64,000 nucleotides of DNA from contig CM053026.1 in the NCBI GenBank assembly GCA_028564925.1, forward strand, positions 643,415,844 to 643,479,843, given 5' to 3'. The notes beneath the pieces were generated by a model. That model saw nothing but the letters and a program-made list of their open reading frames with translations. It searched no databases and was not told where the DNA came from. Shown one piece after another: positions 1 to 12,343 of the stretch. Within the stretch, counting starts at the first letter, position 1. Each line of letters starts with the position of its first letter. The position numbers and the translations under genes are program-made. The DNA comes from Lithobates sylvaticus. Lineage: Eukaryota > Chordata > Amphibia > Anura > Ranidae.

Positions 1-480
1 TTTTGGTATTTGCTTTGCAGGTATGGTATGGTAAGGTCTTACTGTTATACCGTAATGTTACTTTGTTTTAATGTTAACCGTAATTTGCTTAGCAGGTATG
101 CCATTCAGTTGCAGCGTGGATTTATTTATCTTGGCAACAATATATAAAGCCGTGACTCCAACACAGTAGGAGGTGATTTCACCACTACTGTTAAAAAAAA
201 AGAACATATATGCCAAAGCATGGAGGCAGCAGGGGTGGAGGAGCGATTTGCTCCTAATGCTACGTACATACGGCCGTGGAAAAGTCTGACCGTGTGTACG
301 CAGCATAACTTTTTTGCGGAAGGATGCCCCCATGCTTTGGCATATATAAATGGTGCATTTATGCCCATCATTAGAAGTGGGTTGATGAAGGGAGGTATTC
401 TAATGGTGGGCATACCCACCGATCAATCTCTTTTTTTCGTTCAGCCAACAGGCTGCATAAAAAAAAGAAGATTACAATAT
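1..480. other. Non-genic stretch with a small palindrome
   Basis: No gene is supported here. An inverted repeat pairs 205-223 (CATATATGCCAAAGCATGG) with 330-347, enclosing a GC-richer loop that carries the 48-bp MITE listed separately. Short reading frames on both strands are unrelated to any family I know. Confidence 0.5.
258..305. mobile_element. 48-bp minimal Harbinger-type MITE
   Basis: The unit starts TGCTACGTACATACGG and ends CCGTGTGTACGCAGCA, so it is little more than two inverted termini back to back. It is flanked by TAA at 255-257 and 306-308, the 3-bp TWA duplication used by PIF/Harbinger elements. The termini match those of the longer MITEs at 37020 and 40394 and resemble the ends of the 7.6-kb element at 20034-27645. 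It has no coding capacity. Confidence 0.6.
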
Positions 481-1394
481 ATGTAACAAGGACCAGCAAC
501 GTACTGGTATGTTGCTGGACTTGGAATGCTTATACCAGAATGATGCCTGCAGGTTTAGGTATTATCTTGGTATCATTCTTTTTAGCCAGTGATTGGCTTT
601 CATGTAAAAGCAATCCTAGCGGCTAATTAGCCTCTAGACTGCTTTTACAAGCAGTGGGACGGAATGTCCCCCCTCCCGGATATAAACAGCGCCATTGGGA
701 AAGTGTTTTATCACACCAATCTTGGTGTGGTCAGATGCTTTGGAGGGCAGAGGAACGATCTAGGGTCTAATAGACCCCATTTTTTTCAAAAAAAGAGTAC
801 CTGTCACTACCTATTGCTATCATAAGGGATATTTACATTCCCTGAGATAACAATAAAAATGATAACAAAAAAAAAATAAATTGAAGGAACAATTTAAAAA
901 TAAAATAAAAAGCAAAATAAATAATAATAAAAAAAGGCACCCCTGTCCCCCCTTCTCTTACGCAAAGGCAAATGCAAGCGTCGGTCTGGCATCATATGTA
1001 AACATCAATTGCACCATGCATGTGAGGTATCACCGCAAAGGTCAGATCGAGGGCAGTAATTTTAGCAGTAGACCTCCTCCATAAATCTAATGTGGTAACC
1101 TGTAACTTAAATAAAAAAAGTGTATTTTTTCCCCATAAAAATGCGTTTGAAAAATCACTGTGCAAATACTGTGTGGGAAAAAAATGCAACACCCACCATT
1201 TTAATCTGTAGGGCTTTGCTTTAAAAAATATATAGTGTTTGGGGGTTCAACGTAATTTTCTTGCAAAAAAAAACTATGTTTTCAAGTAAACAAAAAGTGT
1301 CAGAAAGGGCTTTGTCTTCCACTGGTTAGAAGAGTGGGTGATGTGTGACATAAGCTTCTAAATGTTGTGCATAAAAAAAACAGAACAGTTCAAC
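481..1394. repeat. Anuran interspersed repeat, AT-rich
   Basis: AT-rich sequence with many A and T runs, whose segments (for example the poly-A-rich 860-940 and the block around 1010-1370) I recognise as common in ranid frog genomic DNA. No open frame of substance or terminal repeat was found. The assignment rests on memory of the family and is not certain. Confidence 0.35.
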
Positions 1395-2760
1395 CCCCCC
1401 CCCCCCCCAAGTAGACACCCCAAGCTATTTGCTGAGAGGCATGTTGAGCCCATTGAATATATTTTTTTTGTCCCAAGTGATTGAATAATAATGACAAAAA
1501 ATAAATAAATACATTTTTTTTTACAAAAAGTTGTCACTAAATGATATATTGCTCAAACATGCCATATGTGGAATTACACCACAAAATACATTCTGTTGCT
1601 TCTCCTGAGTACAGGGATACCACACTTTTTGGGAGCCTAGCGGCGTACAGGAGCCCAAAAACCAAGCACCGCCTTCAGGCTTTCTAAGGGTGTAAATTTT
1701 TTATTTCACTCCTCACTGCCAATCACAGTTTCGGAGACCATGGAATGCCCAGGTGGCACAACCCCCCCCCCCCCCCAAATGACCCAATTTTGGAAAGCAG
1801 ACACCCCAAGCTATTTGCTGAGAGGTATGGTGAGTATTTTGCAGACCTCGCTTTTTGTCACAAAGTTTTGAAAATTGAAAAAGAAAAGAAAAAAAAAGTT
1901 TTTTTCTTTACTTTCTTCATTTTCAAAAAACAAATGAGAGCTGTAAAATACTTACCATGACTCTCAGCAAATAGCTTGGGGTGTCTACTTTCCAAAATGG
2001 GGTCATTTGGGGGAGTTTTGTGCTATCTTGGCATTTTATGGCCGTCAAAACTGTGATAAGTAGTGAGGAGTGAAATCAAAAATTTGCACCCTTAGAAATC
2101 CTGAAGGCGGTGATTGGTTTTCGGGGCCCTGCACACAGCTAGGCTCCCAAAAAGTACCACACATGTGGTATCCCCGTACTCAGGAGAAGCAGCTAAATGT
2201 ATTTTGAGGTGCAATTCCACATATAACCATGACATGTGTGAGCGATATATCATTTAGTGACAACTTTTTGTAATTTTTTTTGTCATTATTCAATCACTTG
2301 GAACCAAAAAAAAATATTAAATGGGCTCAACATGCCTCTCAGCAAATAGCTTGGGGTGTCTACTTTCCAAAATGGGGTCATTTGGGGGGGTTTTTGTGCC
2401 ATCTTGGCATTTTTATGGCCTTCAAAACTGTGATAGGTAGTGATAGGTAGTGAGGAGTGAAATCAAAAATTTGCACCCTTAGAAATCCTGAAGGCGGTGA
2501 TTGGATTTCGGGGTGCCGTACGTGGCTAGGCTCCCAAAAAGTCCCACACATGTGGTATCCCCATACTCAGGAGAAGCAGCAGAATGTATTTTGGGGTGTA
2601 ATTCCACATATGCCCATGGAATGTATGAGCAATATATAATTTAGTGACAACTTTGGGCAAAAAAAAAAAAAGTTTGTAATATTCCCGCAACTTGTGGCAA
2701 AATATAAAATATTCCATGGACTCAACATGCCTCTCAGCAAATAGCTCAGGACCACATACA
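1395..2760. repeat. Inverted and tandem repeat block, unit about 390 bp
   Basis: The phrase ACCCCAAGCTATTTGCTGAG occurs near 1418 and 1802, and its reverse complement near 1965, 2340 and (diverged) 2727. The segment 1400-1890 is thus an inverted copy of about 1950-2350, and 1975-2350 and 2350-2745 are tandem copies with a period near 390 bp. The arms diverge by roughly 10-20 percent by eye. C-runs at about 1387-1408 and 1762-1776 lie at equivalent places. No coding frame fits. Confidence 0.8.
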
Positions 2761-2955
2761 ATTCACATGGTGTATGGCCAGCTGTACTTGATTATGATTA
2801 CCTCTTGTGCATTTTTCCTTTTATAATCCATTCTGTGTTTGTGATGGCAGGCTCGAAGCGCGCACTTTAAAAAATAAGGCAGCTTCCTTTTAAGATTAAA
2901 AGGAAGATAGCTTCCTTTTAAATTACAAAATGGCTTGCTGTAAATATTATACGTA

Positions 2956-3169
2956 CAGTGGTGTGAAAAAGTGTTTGCCCCATTCCTCATTTCCTGTTCC
3001 TTTGCATGTTTGTCACACTTAAGTGTTTCGGAACATCAAACCAATTTAAACAATAGTCAAGGACAACACAAGTAAACACAAAATGCAATTTGTAAATGAA
3101 GGTGTTTATTATTAAAGGTGAAAAAAAATCCAAACCATCATGGCCCTGTGTGAAAAAGTGATTGCCCCC
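2956..3169. repeat. Left IR/DR terminal inverted repeat of the Tc1 element
   Basis: Outer direct-repeat motif GTGTGAAAAAGTGTTTGCCC at the edge and inner GTGTGAAAAAGTGATTGCCC near 3149-3168. The intervening bases match the right arm almost base for base; the only difference I noticed lies around 2980-2990. Confidence 0.9.
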
Positions 3170-3174
3170 TAAAC

Positions 3175-4197
3175 CTAATAACTGGTTGGGCCACCCTTAG
3201 CAGCAACAACTGCAACCAAGTGTTTGCGATAACGTGCAATGAGGCTTTTACAGCGTCCTGGAGGAATTTTGGCCCACTCATCTTTGCAGAATTGTCCTAA
3301 TTCAGTTACATTAGAGGGTTTTCGAGCATGAACGGCCTTTTTAAGGTCATACCACAACATCTCAATAGGATTCAGGTCAGGACTTTGGCTAGGCCACTCC
3401 AAAGTCTTCATTTTGTTTTTCTTCAGCCATTCGGTGGTGGACTTGCTTGTGTGTTTAGGATCATTGTCCTGCTGCAGAACCCAAGTTCGTTTCAGCTTGA
3501 GTACACGAACAGATGGTCGGACATTCTCCTTCAGGATCTCTTGGTAGACAGCAGAATTCATAGTTCCTTTTATCACGGCAAGTCTTCCAGGTCCTGAAGC
3601 AGCAAAATAGCCCCAGACCATCACACTACCACCACCATATTTTACTGTTGGTATAATGTTCTTTTTCTGAAATGCAGTGTTCCTTCTACGCCAGATATAC
3701 TTGGACACACACCTTCCAAAGAGTTCCACTTTTGTCTCATCGGTCCACAGAATGTTGTCCCAAAAGTCTTGGGGATCATCAAGATGTGTTGTGGAGAAAT
3801 TGAGACGAGCTTTGATGTTCTTTTTGCTTAGCAGTGGTTTTCTCCTTGGAACTCTGCCATGCAGGCCATTTTTGCCCAGTCTTTTCCTGATGGTGGAGGC
3901 ATGAATGCTGACCTTAACTGAGGCAAGTGAGGCCTGCAGTTCCTTGGACGTTGTTGTGGGGTCTTTTGTGACCTCTTGGATGAGTCGTCGCTGCGCTCTT
4001 GGGGTAATTTTGGGCGGCCGTCCACTCCTGGGAAGGTTCACCACTGTTCCATGTCTTCGCCATTTGTGGATAATGGCTCTCACTGTGGTTCGCTGGATTC
4101 CCAAAGCTTTGGAAATGGCTTTATAACCCTTTCCAGACTGATAGATCTCAATTACTTTCTTTCTCAATTGTTCCTGAATTTCTTTGGGTCTCGGCAT
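3175..4197 (-). CDS. Tc1-family transposase, intact, 340 aa
   Basis: Cut-and-paste transposase that binds the element's own inverted repeats in the nucleus, excises it and inserts it at TA. The N-terminal 110 residues form the paired-like two-helix-turn-helix DNA-binding region, with a GRPR-type linker (SGRPPKIT, about residues 58-65). The catalytic DDE domain shows D153 in WTDETKVELFG, D244 in QQDNDPKHTS and E279 in SPDLNPIEMLW. The last two are separated by 34 residues, the DD34E signature of Tc1. The glycine-rich GGGSVMVWG box is at about 188-196. The length equals the usual 340 aa and the frame has no stop. The start MPRPKEIQEQ is the standard family start. No intron is expected. Whether it is active cannot be judged from sequence alone. 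Confidence 0.95.
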   Translation of the reverse strand: MPRPKEIQEQLRKKVIEIYQSGKGYKAISKALGIQRTTVRAIIHKWRRHGTVVNLPRSGRPPKITPRAQRRLIQEVTKDPTTTSKELQASLASVKVSIHASTIRKRLGKNGLHGRVPRRKPLLSKKNIKARLNFSTTHLDDPQDFWDNILWTDETKVELFGRCVSKYIWRRRNTAFQKKNIIPTVKYGGGSVMVWGYFAASGPGRLAVIKGTMNSAVYQEILKENVRPSVRVLKLKRTWVLQQDNDPKHTSKSTTEWLKKNKMKTLEWPSQSPDLNPIEMLWYDLKKAVHARKPSNVTELGQFCKDEWAKIPPGRCKSLIARYRKHLVAVVAAKGGPTSY

Positions 4198-4363
4198 GAT
4201 GTGTAGCTTTTAAGGATCTTCTGGTGGACCTTACTGTGTCAAGCAGCTCCTATTTAAGTGATGCCTTGATTGTGAACAGGTGTGGCAATAATCAGGCCTG
4301 GGTGTGGCTAGAGAAATTGAACTCAGGTGTGGACAACCACAGTTATAGTATGTTTTAACAAGG

Positions 4364-4576
4364 GGGGCAATCACTTTTTCACACAGGGCCATGATGGTTT
4401 GGATTTTTTTTCACCTTTAATAATAAACACCTTCATTTACAAATTGCATTTTGTGTTTACTTGTGTTGTCCTTGACTATTGTTTAAATTGGTTTGATGTT
4501 CCGAAACACTTAAGTGTGACAAACATGCAAAGGAACAGGAAATGAGGAAGGGGGCAAACACTTTTTCACACCACTG
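4364..4576. repeat. Right IR/DR terminal inverted repeat of the Tc1 element
   Basis: Reverse complement of 2956-3169, with the inner transposase-binding repeat near 4366-4385 and the outer one at 4555-4576. The transposase start codon lies about 165 bp inside this arm, so the arm probably also holds the promoter. Confidence 0.9.
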
Positions 4577-4578
4577 TA

Positions 4579-5740
<1,162 letters not shown>

Positions 5741-5866
5741 CCTTTGTAGTTGATATAGAGTATACTCTATAGAAGTTGATATAGAGTTCATAGCTAGTGA
5801 ATAGACATTGTTTTTCTGTCTTACAGGGAGGCCGTGTAAGAGTAGTCTGTACCATTCATTATCCCA

Positions 5867-5867
<1 letters not shown>

Positions 5868-5929
<62 letters not shown>
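5868..5929. repeat. (TA)n microsatellite
   Basis: Second, shorter TA array about 130 bp after the first. Confidence 0.97.
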
Positions 5930-5932
<3 letters not shown>

Positions 5933-6134
5933 GAGATTCTACAGACGAAACCTGAGCTCACAGTAGTATTTCAGAATAAACCACAAAACCATAGGGCTTA
6001 TTTACAAATTAAGTTATTGTATTGTATATCTTAAACTAGAAAAAATACAATTTCTGGGGAAATTGTGTGACGTGTTCTTGCCTCCACCTACTGGAGTGGG
6101 CGGAGAAACTGGGTGGAGTGGCTTGAGTAACTAA

Positions 6135-6560
6135 ACATTTATTTATTTTTTTCAAAAATAATTTTTTTTTTTTTTTAATGATTTTTTTTAAATGATTTTT
6201 TTAGATTTTTATTCAATTTTTTCTAAAAATAAATTTTTCAAAATTATTTTTTTCAAAAAAATTTTCACATTTTTTTTTTTCAAATTTCCTAATTTTCATT
6301 TTTTTTCTAAAATGATTGATTTTTTTTTTATAAAATTTTTTTTTTTCAAAAAGAATTTTTTTTTTCAAAAATATTTTTTTTTTCAAAAATATTTTTTTTT
6401 TTTCAAAAATAATTTTTTTTTCAAAAATAATTTTTTTTTAAATGATTTTTTTTCTAAAAATGTTTTTTTTTTTCAAATTTCCTAATTTTCATTTTTTTCT
6501 AAAATTATTTTATTTTTATTTTTTTTATTATTTTTTTTTTTTATTATTTTTTTTTTCAAA
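6135..6560. repeat. T-rich low-complexity tract
   Basis: Runs of 7-14 T separated by CAAAAATA-like spacers, with many imperfect short tandem units. The Phe/Lys-rich plus-strand frame is an artefact of composition. Confidence 0.9.
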
Positions 6561-6572
6561 TTTCATAATTCC

Positions 6573-7010
6573 CCTCAGAGCTGTGTGGGACTAACTATAA
6601 TCCCCCTCAGAGCTATGTGGGACTACCTATAATCGCCCTCAGAGCTGTGTGGGACTACCTATAATCGCCCTCAGAGCTGTGTGGGACTACCTATAATCGC
6701 CCTCAGAGCTGTGTGGGACTACCTATAATCCACCTCAGATGTGTGGGACTACCTATAATCCCCCTCAGAGCTGTGTGGGACTACCTATAATCCCCCTCAG
6801 AGCTGTGTGGGACTACCTATAATCCCAGTCAGAGCTGTGTGGGACTACCTATAATCCCCCTCAGAGCTGTGTGGGACTACCTATAATTCCCCTCAGAGCT
6901 GTGTGGGACTACCTATAATCCCCCTCAGAGCTGTGTGGGACTACCTATAATTCCCCTCAAAGCTGTGTGGGACTACCTATAATTCCCCTCAGCTGTGTGG
7001 GACTACCTAT
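6573..7010. repeat. 32-bp minisatellite, about 14 copies
   Basis: Unit CCTCAGAGCTGTGTGGGACT followed by ACCTATAATCCC, repeated head to tail with a 32-bp period and scattered substitutions (CGC or CCC before CCTCAG, single indels). No unique spacers lie between units, so it is not CRISPR-like. Confidence 0.95.
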
Positions 7011-7403
7011 AATTCCCCTCTGAGCTTTTGTCACCTCCCACTCTAGTTTTGATCATTTCTCCATTCATTCCTATGGGACAAATTTCGCCGCAAAAATGAC
7101 GATATTTCGTAAACCATTCGGCGAAACGGCGAAGACTACCTATAATTGCCCTCAGAGCTATGTGGGAGGAGCTATAATTCCCCTCAGAGCTTTTGTCACC
7201 TCCCACTAGTTTTGAACATTTCTCCATTCATTCCTATGGGACAAATTTCGCCGCAAAAATGACGATATTTCGTGAACCATTCGGAAAAACGTTCCACAAA
7301 GTAATAGCACACCATTCGGGAACAATCCGCACGTTTTGGTATATATTCGGTATATGTAGCATAAAAACTGTGGGAGGAGTTAGCGTGCAAAATTTGGCTA
7401 TAA

Positions 7404-7441
<38 letters not shown>

Positions 7442-7443
7442 TA
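7011..7443. repeat. Duplicated frog repeat ending in (AAT)n
   Basis: Two copies of a segment containing TTCGCCGCAAAAATGACGAT occur at about 7016-7135 and 7186-7290, separated by one more minisatellite unit. The second copy continues to an (AAT)n tract at 7402-7440. A CATTCCTATGGGACAAATTT block is common to both. The trinucleotide tail may be the 3' end of a retroposed unit, but I cannot name it. Confidence 0.6.
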
Positions 7444-7449
7444 TATGTG

Positions 7450-8374
7450 AGATAACAATAAGTGATCTTGCTATGCAAGAACACTTAATAATAATGTTTT
7501 TCTTTTATAATATGGTTATAATATATCTGTATTGGTTATTCATATATTAACCCATTTAATACATATATATCATTTATGGTAAAAGTCACAAATGTGATAT
7601 CTAGTTGTATTGACATGAAACTGTTATGTTTATCATTAGAATAATGACTTCTCTTTCGTGGCATTTACAACCCAACTAAAGATGCGGGGTAAACTTTTTC
7701 AACCCATATATTTTAAGAAGCGCCAGGGTGTCTGGAGGACATTGACACTTGATTGTCAAACATTAAACAATTAATGGTATTTCATTAAGCCAAGGTCAGA
7801 AGGTTATGTCAATCACATTAAAAGTAATTTCTGATCCAATACTGCCCCTAAGAGGCTGAAATTGGTAATTATTCAAAATGGCGTTGGAATTCGTTGTCTT
7901 GGTGATGTGGAAACTCCATTGTCATATGACATCACCAATCACAGTAATGAGACCTACACACCCACTTTTGGGGTGAGATAAAAAGTAGAGACAGATAGCA
8001 GAGAGGGATCTGAGGTCTGATGGGAAAAGGAGCCATGGGAAGTCTAGAGTGAGATCTGAAAATGAGTTGGGAGAGACAGGAGCTGTCTATACCTCACTGA
8101 AAGATGGAGAAATGTAGGGAGGTTGGAAGAGGTCCCTCTGGGGGATTCATCAGACTCATAACGGAATCTTCTCAAACTGACAGACTCCTTAAAGTTCTGG
8201 TAAAGTATTGATTTTTCGATGTATACCTTTTTGGTAATTGAAATGTTTTTACATATACATTACTAAGACCATTTATATATATGGCAAAGAAAATTGGAGT
8301 TGTATTATTTTTAACTGCAGTATGAAATAATTATATTCCAAATATATTAAGAGACATACACAGTTTTGTTTGTC
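7450..8374. other. Unassigned DNA
   Basis: No gene or repeat structure recognised. 7960-8190 is purine-rich on the plus strand (GAGA-like) but has no open frame with domain character. Confidence 0.4.
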
Positions 8375-9090
8375 TTTAACCGCTTTAAAACCACTGGCCG
8401 ATATACGTCGGCAAAAAGGGCACGTACAGGCAGAATCCCGTACCTGTACGTTGCCCTTTAAGAGGCGGCGGAGGCACTCGCACCTGCGGGAAGTTCCGTG
8501 ACTTGGGCCACGGATCCCACGGACTCGATCGCCGTGGGGATACCTGCGATCGCCTCACGGAGAGGAAGAACGGGGAGATGCTAATGTAAACAAGCATCTC
8601 CACGTTCTGCCTAGTGACAGTGTCACTAAGCTCTGCTCCCTGTGATCGGAGCAGAGCTCAGTGACGTGTTATTAATAAAAATGCCATAAAACTATCCCCT
8701 ATTTTGTAAACGCTATAACTTTTGCGCAAACCAATCAATAATCGCTTTTTTGCGATTTTTTTTACCAAAAATATGTAGAAGAATATGTGTCAGCCTACAC
8801 TGAGGAAAAAAATTGTTTTTTTTTATAAATTTTTGGGGGATATTTATTATAGCAAAAAGTAAAAAAATATAATTTTTCGCTCTTTTTTTGTTTATAGCGC
8901 AAAAAATAAAAACCGCAGGGGTGATCAAATACCACCAAAAGTAAGCTCTATTTGTGGGGAAAAAAACAATTTTGTTTGGGAGCCGCGCCGCACGACCGCA
9001 CAATTGTCAGTTAAAGCAATGCAGTGCCGAATTGCAAAAAGTGCTCTGGTCAGGAAGGGGGTAAATTCTTCCGGGGCTGAAGTGGTTAAA
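8375..9090. repeat. Frog interspersed repeat family A, near-full copy
   Basis: Starts TTTAACCGCTTTAAAACCAC and ends GGGGCTGAAGTGGTTAAA, so its ends are short inverted repeats (TTTAACCRCTT). The same family occurs at 13840-14204, 31985-32806, 49590-50076 and 54038-54897. Shared landmarks are GATCAAATACCACCAAAAG, the GTGGGGAAAAAA block and a GC-rich palindromic 5' third. It is non-coding and probably a MITE-like DNA element, common in ranid sequence as I remember it. Confidence 0.7.
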
Positions 9091-9199
9091 AAGTTGTTAT
9101 TCCAATATATATTTAAAATAGATTCACTCTAAATTGAATATAAGCTTTGATCAAATTATCAAGCTGTGCACAATATAACAATTTTTTTTGTGCATTTAA

Positions 9200-9726
9200 G
9201 GCCCCTTTCACACATGCGGACCGTACATTAGATCAGTTCAGTCACGTTTTTTTATCATCAGTTGTTGTCAGTAAACATCAGTTTTCATCCATTTTCATTT
9301 CCGTTTTTTCGTCCGTTTACGTCCGTTTTTCATCCGATTACGTCCGTTTTTCATCAGTTTTTTATCCGTTTATGTCCGTTTTTTATCCGTTTATGTCCGT
9401 TTTTTATCCGTTTATTTTTTTTTCAAAAAACAGTTTTTCATGAATTATGGGAATTTTTTTGATGAAAAACGGATGTCAGCGGATCGGATGTGAACGGATC
9501 GTCCGCTAACGTCTGTTTTTCGTCCGTTCCGTTTTTTTACGGAACACAAAATAGGGTCTTCTTCCGTTCAGAAAAACGGACCTTAACGGAGACGGATGTT
9601 AACTGACGTTAGCGGATGATCATCCGCTAACATCCGCTATCCCATAGACAAGCATTAATGTCCGTTTTCATCCGTAAACGGACGTATGAAAAAACGGACG
9701 AACGGTCCGCATGTGTGAAAGGGGCC
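9200..9726. mobile_element. Harbinger-like MITE, 527 bp, with TAA target duplication
   Basis: Termini GGCCCCTTTCACACATGCGG and its complement at the right end (through 9726) pair over about 25 bp. TAA flanks both sides (9197-9199 and 9727-9729), the TWA duplication of PIF/Harbinger. The interior consists of degenerate TCCGTTTT/AAAACGGA repeats that make most of the element self-complementary. It has no coding capacity. Its termini differ from those of the 20-27.6 kb element, so it belongs to another subfamily. Confidence 0.85.
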
Positions 9727-9729
9727 TAA

Positions 9730-10890
9730 GAGTGTAAGAAGTAAGATCTGTTTGTTTTGAGAAGAGATAAGGTAAACATAATTAAGAGTTACCAAGTCTC
9801 AAATATACCCAGTTATTCAAGAATTTAAATGTGGTATTTTGCTATAAGAAATGCGAATAATATTATCTGTAACCATCATTTACTCTGATATGTAGAAGTA
9901 TATCCATTTATTTGTTTTATCACAAAATATACCTGATATTAATTTGCACTGTATTTTTAGTTAATAAATATATATTTTTAAGCAATATCATTTGTGTCAC
10001 TTGTCTTTAAAATAGCACGGATAAACAAACTTGAATTTCTTGTTGGTATTGGTAGAAAATTGTAAATCTCCCAAATCAAAGATTTGCATATTTTCATAAC
10101 TGTAATACTATTTTATTATTTCAGTATAAACATTCTGACAATATTATCACTCAAACCTGCATGGGGGCCATTGCTTTTTATTTTTCAGGCAGTTTACTAC
10201 TGCTTTAAAAACCCTGCAAGTATAGAAACATATCTTGTTGAGCTGCAAGAAATGCACTCAACTCCTAGGTCCTGTTGTGGGTTGACAACACACAGCACTC
10301 TTGTGGACAGTGTGTTGTCAGCCCTCCCGGTTGTCATTTACTAAACTACTCAGGCACTCCCACACTCAGATCATTCAACATAAAAGCTAATCAACCTGTA
10401 ATTTAAAAGGAATCACACACATGCTCTTCATCAGATCAACAGATTTTTTGCATTTCCCACATAGATTATAACAAAATTCTTCCAATTGTATATTTACCAG
10501 ACCAAAATGAAGAATAAGATTGTTAAGATTTGCATACACTTTAAATATTGGAATACAAATCAGTTCAGAGATGTAGATCATTGCCACACCATACCAGTCA
10601 CATGTCTCATACATTTGCATAACATATGTATGTAAGAGTGTTATTATTTTATTCTCCCTTTACATTCAATATGTTCAGTGTAATTAATTTGACAGTCATA
10701 TTTAAGGATACATCATTGAATAATAGTATGCCATATTTCCTAGATAGGATGACACACAGGTGCTCCCCACTCTGTCCTCGATACGCTAGAACACACCTGT
10801 TTCCACAATCTACTCCACGGTTTAGGACCATTGAATCCCAGGAGTTTTTGAGAGAACCAAGAACTGCATTAAAGAGAAATTGAGATGGTC
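9730..10890. other. Unassigned DNA
   Basis: AT-rich, no recognised gene. A short palindromic motif around GTGTTGTCAGCCCTCC (10240-10340) and a GC-richer piece at 10740-10890 stand out only by composition. Confidence 0.4.
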
Positions 10891-11333
10891 CCGATGTTCA
10901 AGTCAAATGTAAGTTTGGGTGTTCGTTTGTTCGTAGAACAAGTTCGCCCGCCGCAGAGTGCCCCATAATGCACTGTGAGATCACAATGCATTGACGGCTG
11001 CTGATTGGCCAAAGTATACACCTGACCTGCATGCTTGGTCCAATCACAGCGCTATGTGCTGTGAGAGCCATGATTGGGCAAAGGCAGGGGCACACCCCAC
11101 ACTATATAAGGCTGTGGCGGCCATATATAGTGAATGAATGAAGATTAGGCAGGTAGTGTAGTGTAGTGTGCAGTCAGTTAGTGTAGTATATATAATACAC
11201 TTCAGAGTATATAATGCAGCTAGTGTAGTATATATCACAGTTCAGAGTATATAGTGCAGTCCATATAGTATATATAATACAGTGCAGAGTATATAGTGCA
11301 GTTTGTATAGTGTATATAGAATACAGTTCAGAG
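10891..11333. repeat. Frog repeat followed by about 50-bp tandem array
   Basis: 10891-11110 is a GC-richer segment with a TATATAAGGC box near 11103. From about 11135 to 11333, units of the form CAGTTCAGAGTATATAGTGC repeat with a period of about 50 bp, four copies. The tandem array abuts the left end of the Tc1-like element at 11336. Confidence 0.6.
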
Positions 11334-11517
11334 TACACCCTGTTCCAAATTATTATGTAAATTCTATTTCAGTGTCACAAAGATTAAATATTTAATTTTT
11401 CAGTTTAACTGAAACATGGATGGCATTGTGTCTCAGGGCTCTTTTGATCACTAAAAACAATCTCGGACACCTGTGATAATTAGATTGCCAGGTGAGTCCA
11501 ATTAAAAGGAAAAACTA

Positions 11518-12343
11518 CCGTATATACTCGAGTATAAGCCGAGTTTTTCAGCACATTTTTTTGTGCTGAAAGTGCCCCCCTCGGCTTATACTCGAGTCAA
11601 GCACTTTTCTGCAGCAAAAAAAAAAAATTTTCCGACCCGACTTTGGGGCCCCGTATCTCGGGGCCACTTGGGTCTAAGAGTCCCAAATTTGGCGTGCCAA
11701 CCCAGTGGACCTAACACTATAACATATCCAAATATGGGAGATACGGGGCCCCAAAGTCGGTTCGGAAAATGTCATTCTCTGCTGCAGAAAAGTGCTTGAC
11801 ATTTTCTGACCCGAATTTGGGGCCCCATATCTCGGGGACACTTGGAGCTAGGAACCCCAAATTTGGCATTCAAACCCAGTTGAACTAGCACTACAACATA
11901 TCCAAAGATGGGGTTCCTAGCACTAAGTGGCCCCGAGATACAGGGCCCCAAAGTCGGTTCAGAAAATGTCATTCTCTGCTGCAGAAAAGTGCTTGAGATT
12001 TTCTGACCCGAATTTGGGGCCCCATATCTCGGGGACACTTGGTGCTAGGAACCCCAAATGTTGTATTCCAACCCAGTGGAATTAGCACTACAACATATCT
12101 AAAGATGGGGTTCCTAGCACTAAGTGACCCTGAGATACAGGGCCCCAAATCGGTCAACTGTGTCCATCTGCATGGGCACAGTGAGGCTGCAAATGGGCAT
12201 CGTTGACCCTCTTTTCCACTTACAGTAGCTGCGCATTTCTCACCCTAGGCTTATACTCGAGTCAATAAGTTTTCCCAGTTGTTTGTGGTAAAATTAGGTG
12301 CCTCGGCTTATATTCGGGTCGGCCTATACTCGAGTATATACGG
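11518..12343. mobile_element. MITE with CCGTATATACTCGAG termini, TA duplication
   Basis: Left end CCGTATATACTCGAGTATAA and right end CTCGAGTATATACGG are inverted, with TA at 11516-11517 and 12344-12345. The interior holds about three tandem units of about 185 bp (around 11600, 11785 and 11985), each containing internally inverted GGGGCCCCATATCTCGGGG-type segments. The TA duplication suggests mobilisation by a Tc1/mariner transposase. It lies inside the dead Tc1-like element and is therefore younger than it. Confidence 0.85.

Larger units (their letters stand above)
2956..4576 (-). mobile_element. Complete Tc1/mariner transposon (Tc1 subfamily, Passport-like)
   Basis: The element begins CAGTGGTGTGAAAAAGTG and ends with its reverse complement, and is flanked by TA at 2954-2955 and 4577-4578, the Tc1/mariner target duplication. 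Terminal inverted repeats of about 213 bp (2956-3169 and 4364-4576) are nearly identical. Each carries an outer and an inner copy of the GTGTGAAAAAGTG motif, the IR/DR arrangement of Sleeping Beauty-type elements. A single uninterrupted transposase lies between on the minus strand. With 1,621 bp, an intact gene and near-identical ends, this copy looks young and possibly autonomous. The protein recalls Passport-type Tc1 elements of fish and amphibians, from memory. Confidence 0.93.

Noticed and set aside
6573-7010. Regular 32-bp repeats that could suggest a CRISPR array
   Set aside because: The units are directly adjacent with no variable spacers, and the context is vertebrate; it is a minisatellite.
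7960-8190. Purine-rich segment considered as a host exon
   Set aside because: No open frame with plausible splice sites and no recognisable protein similarity.
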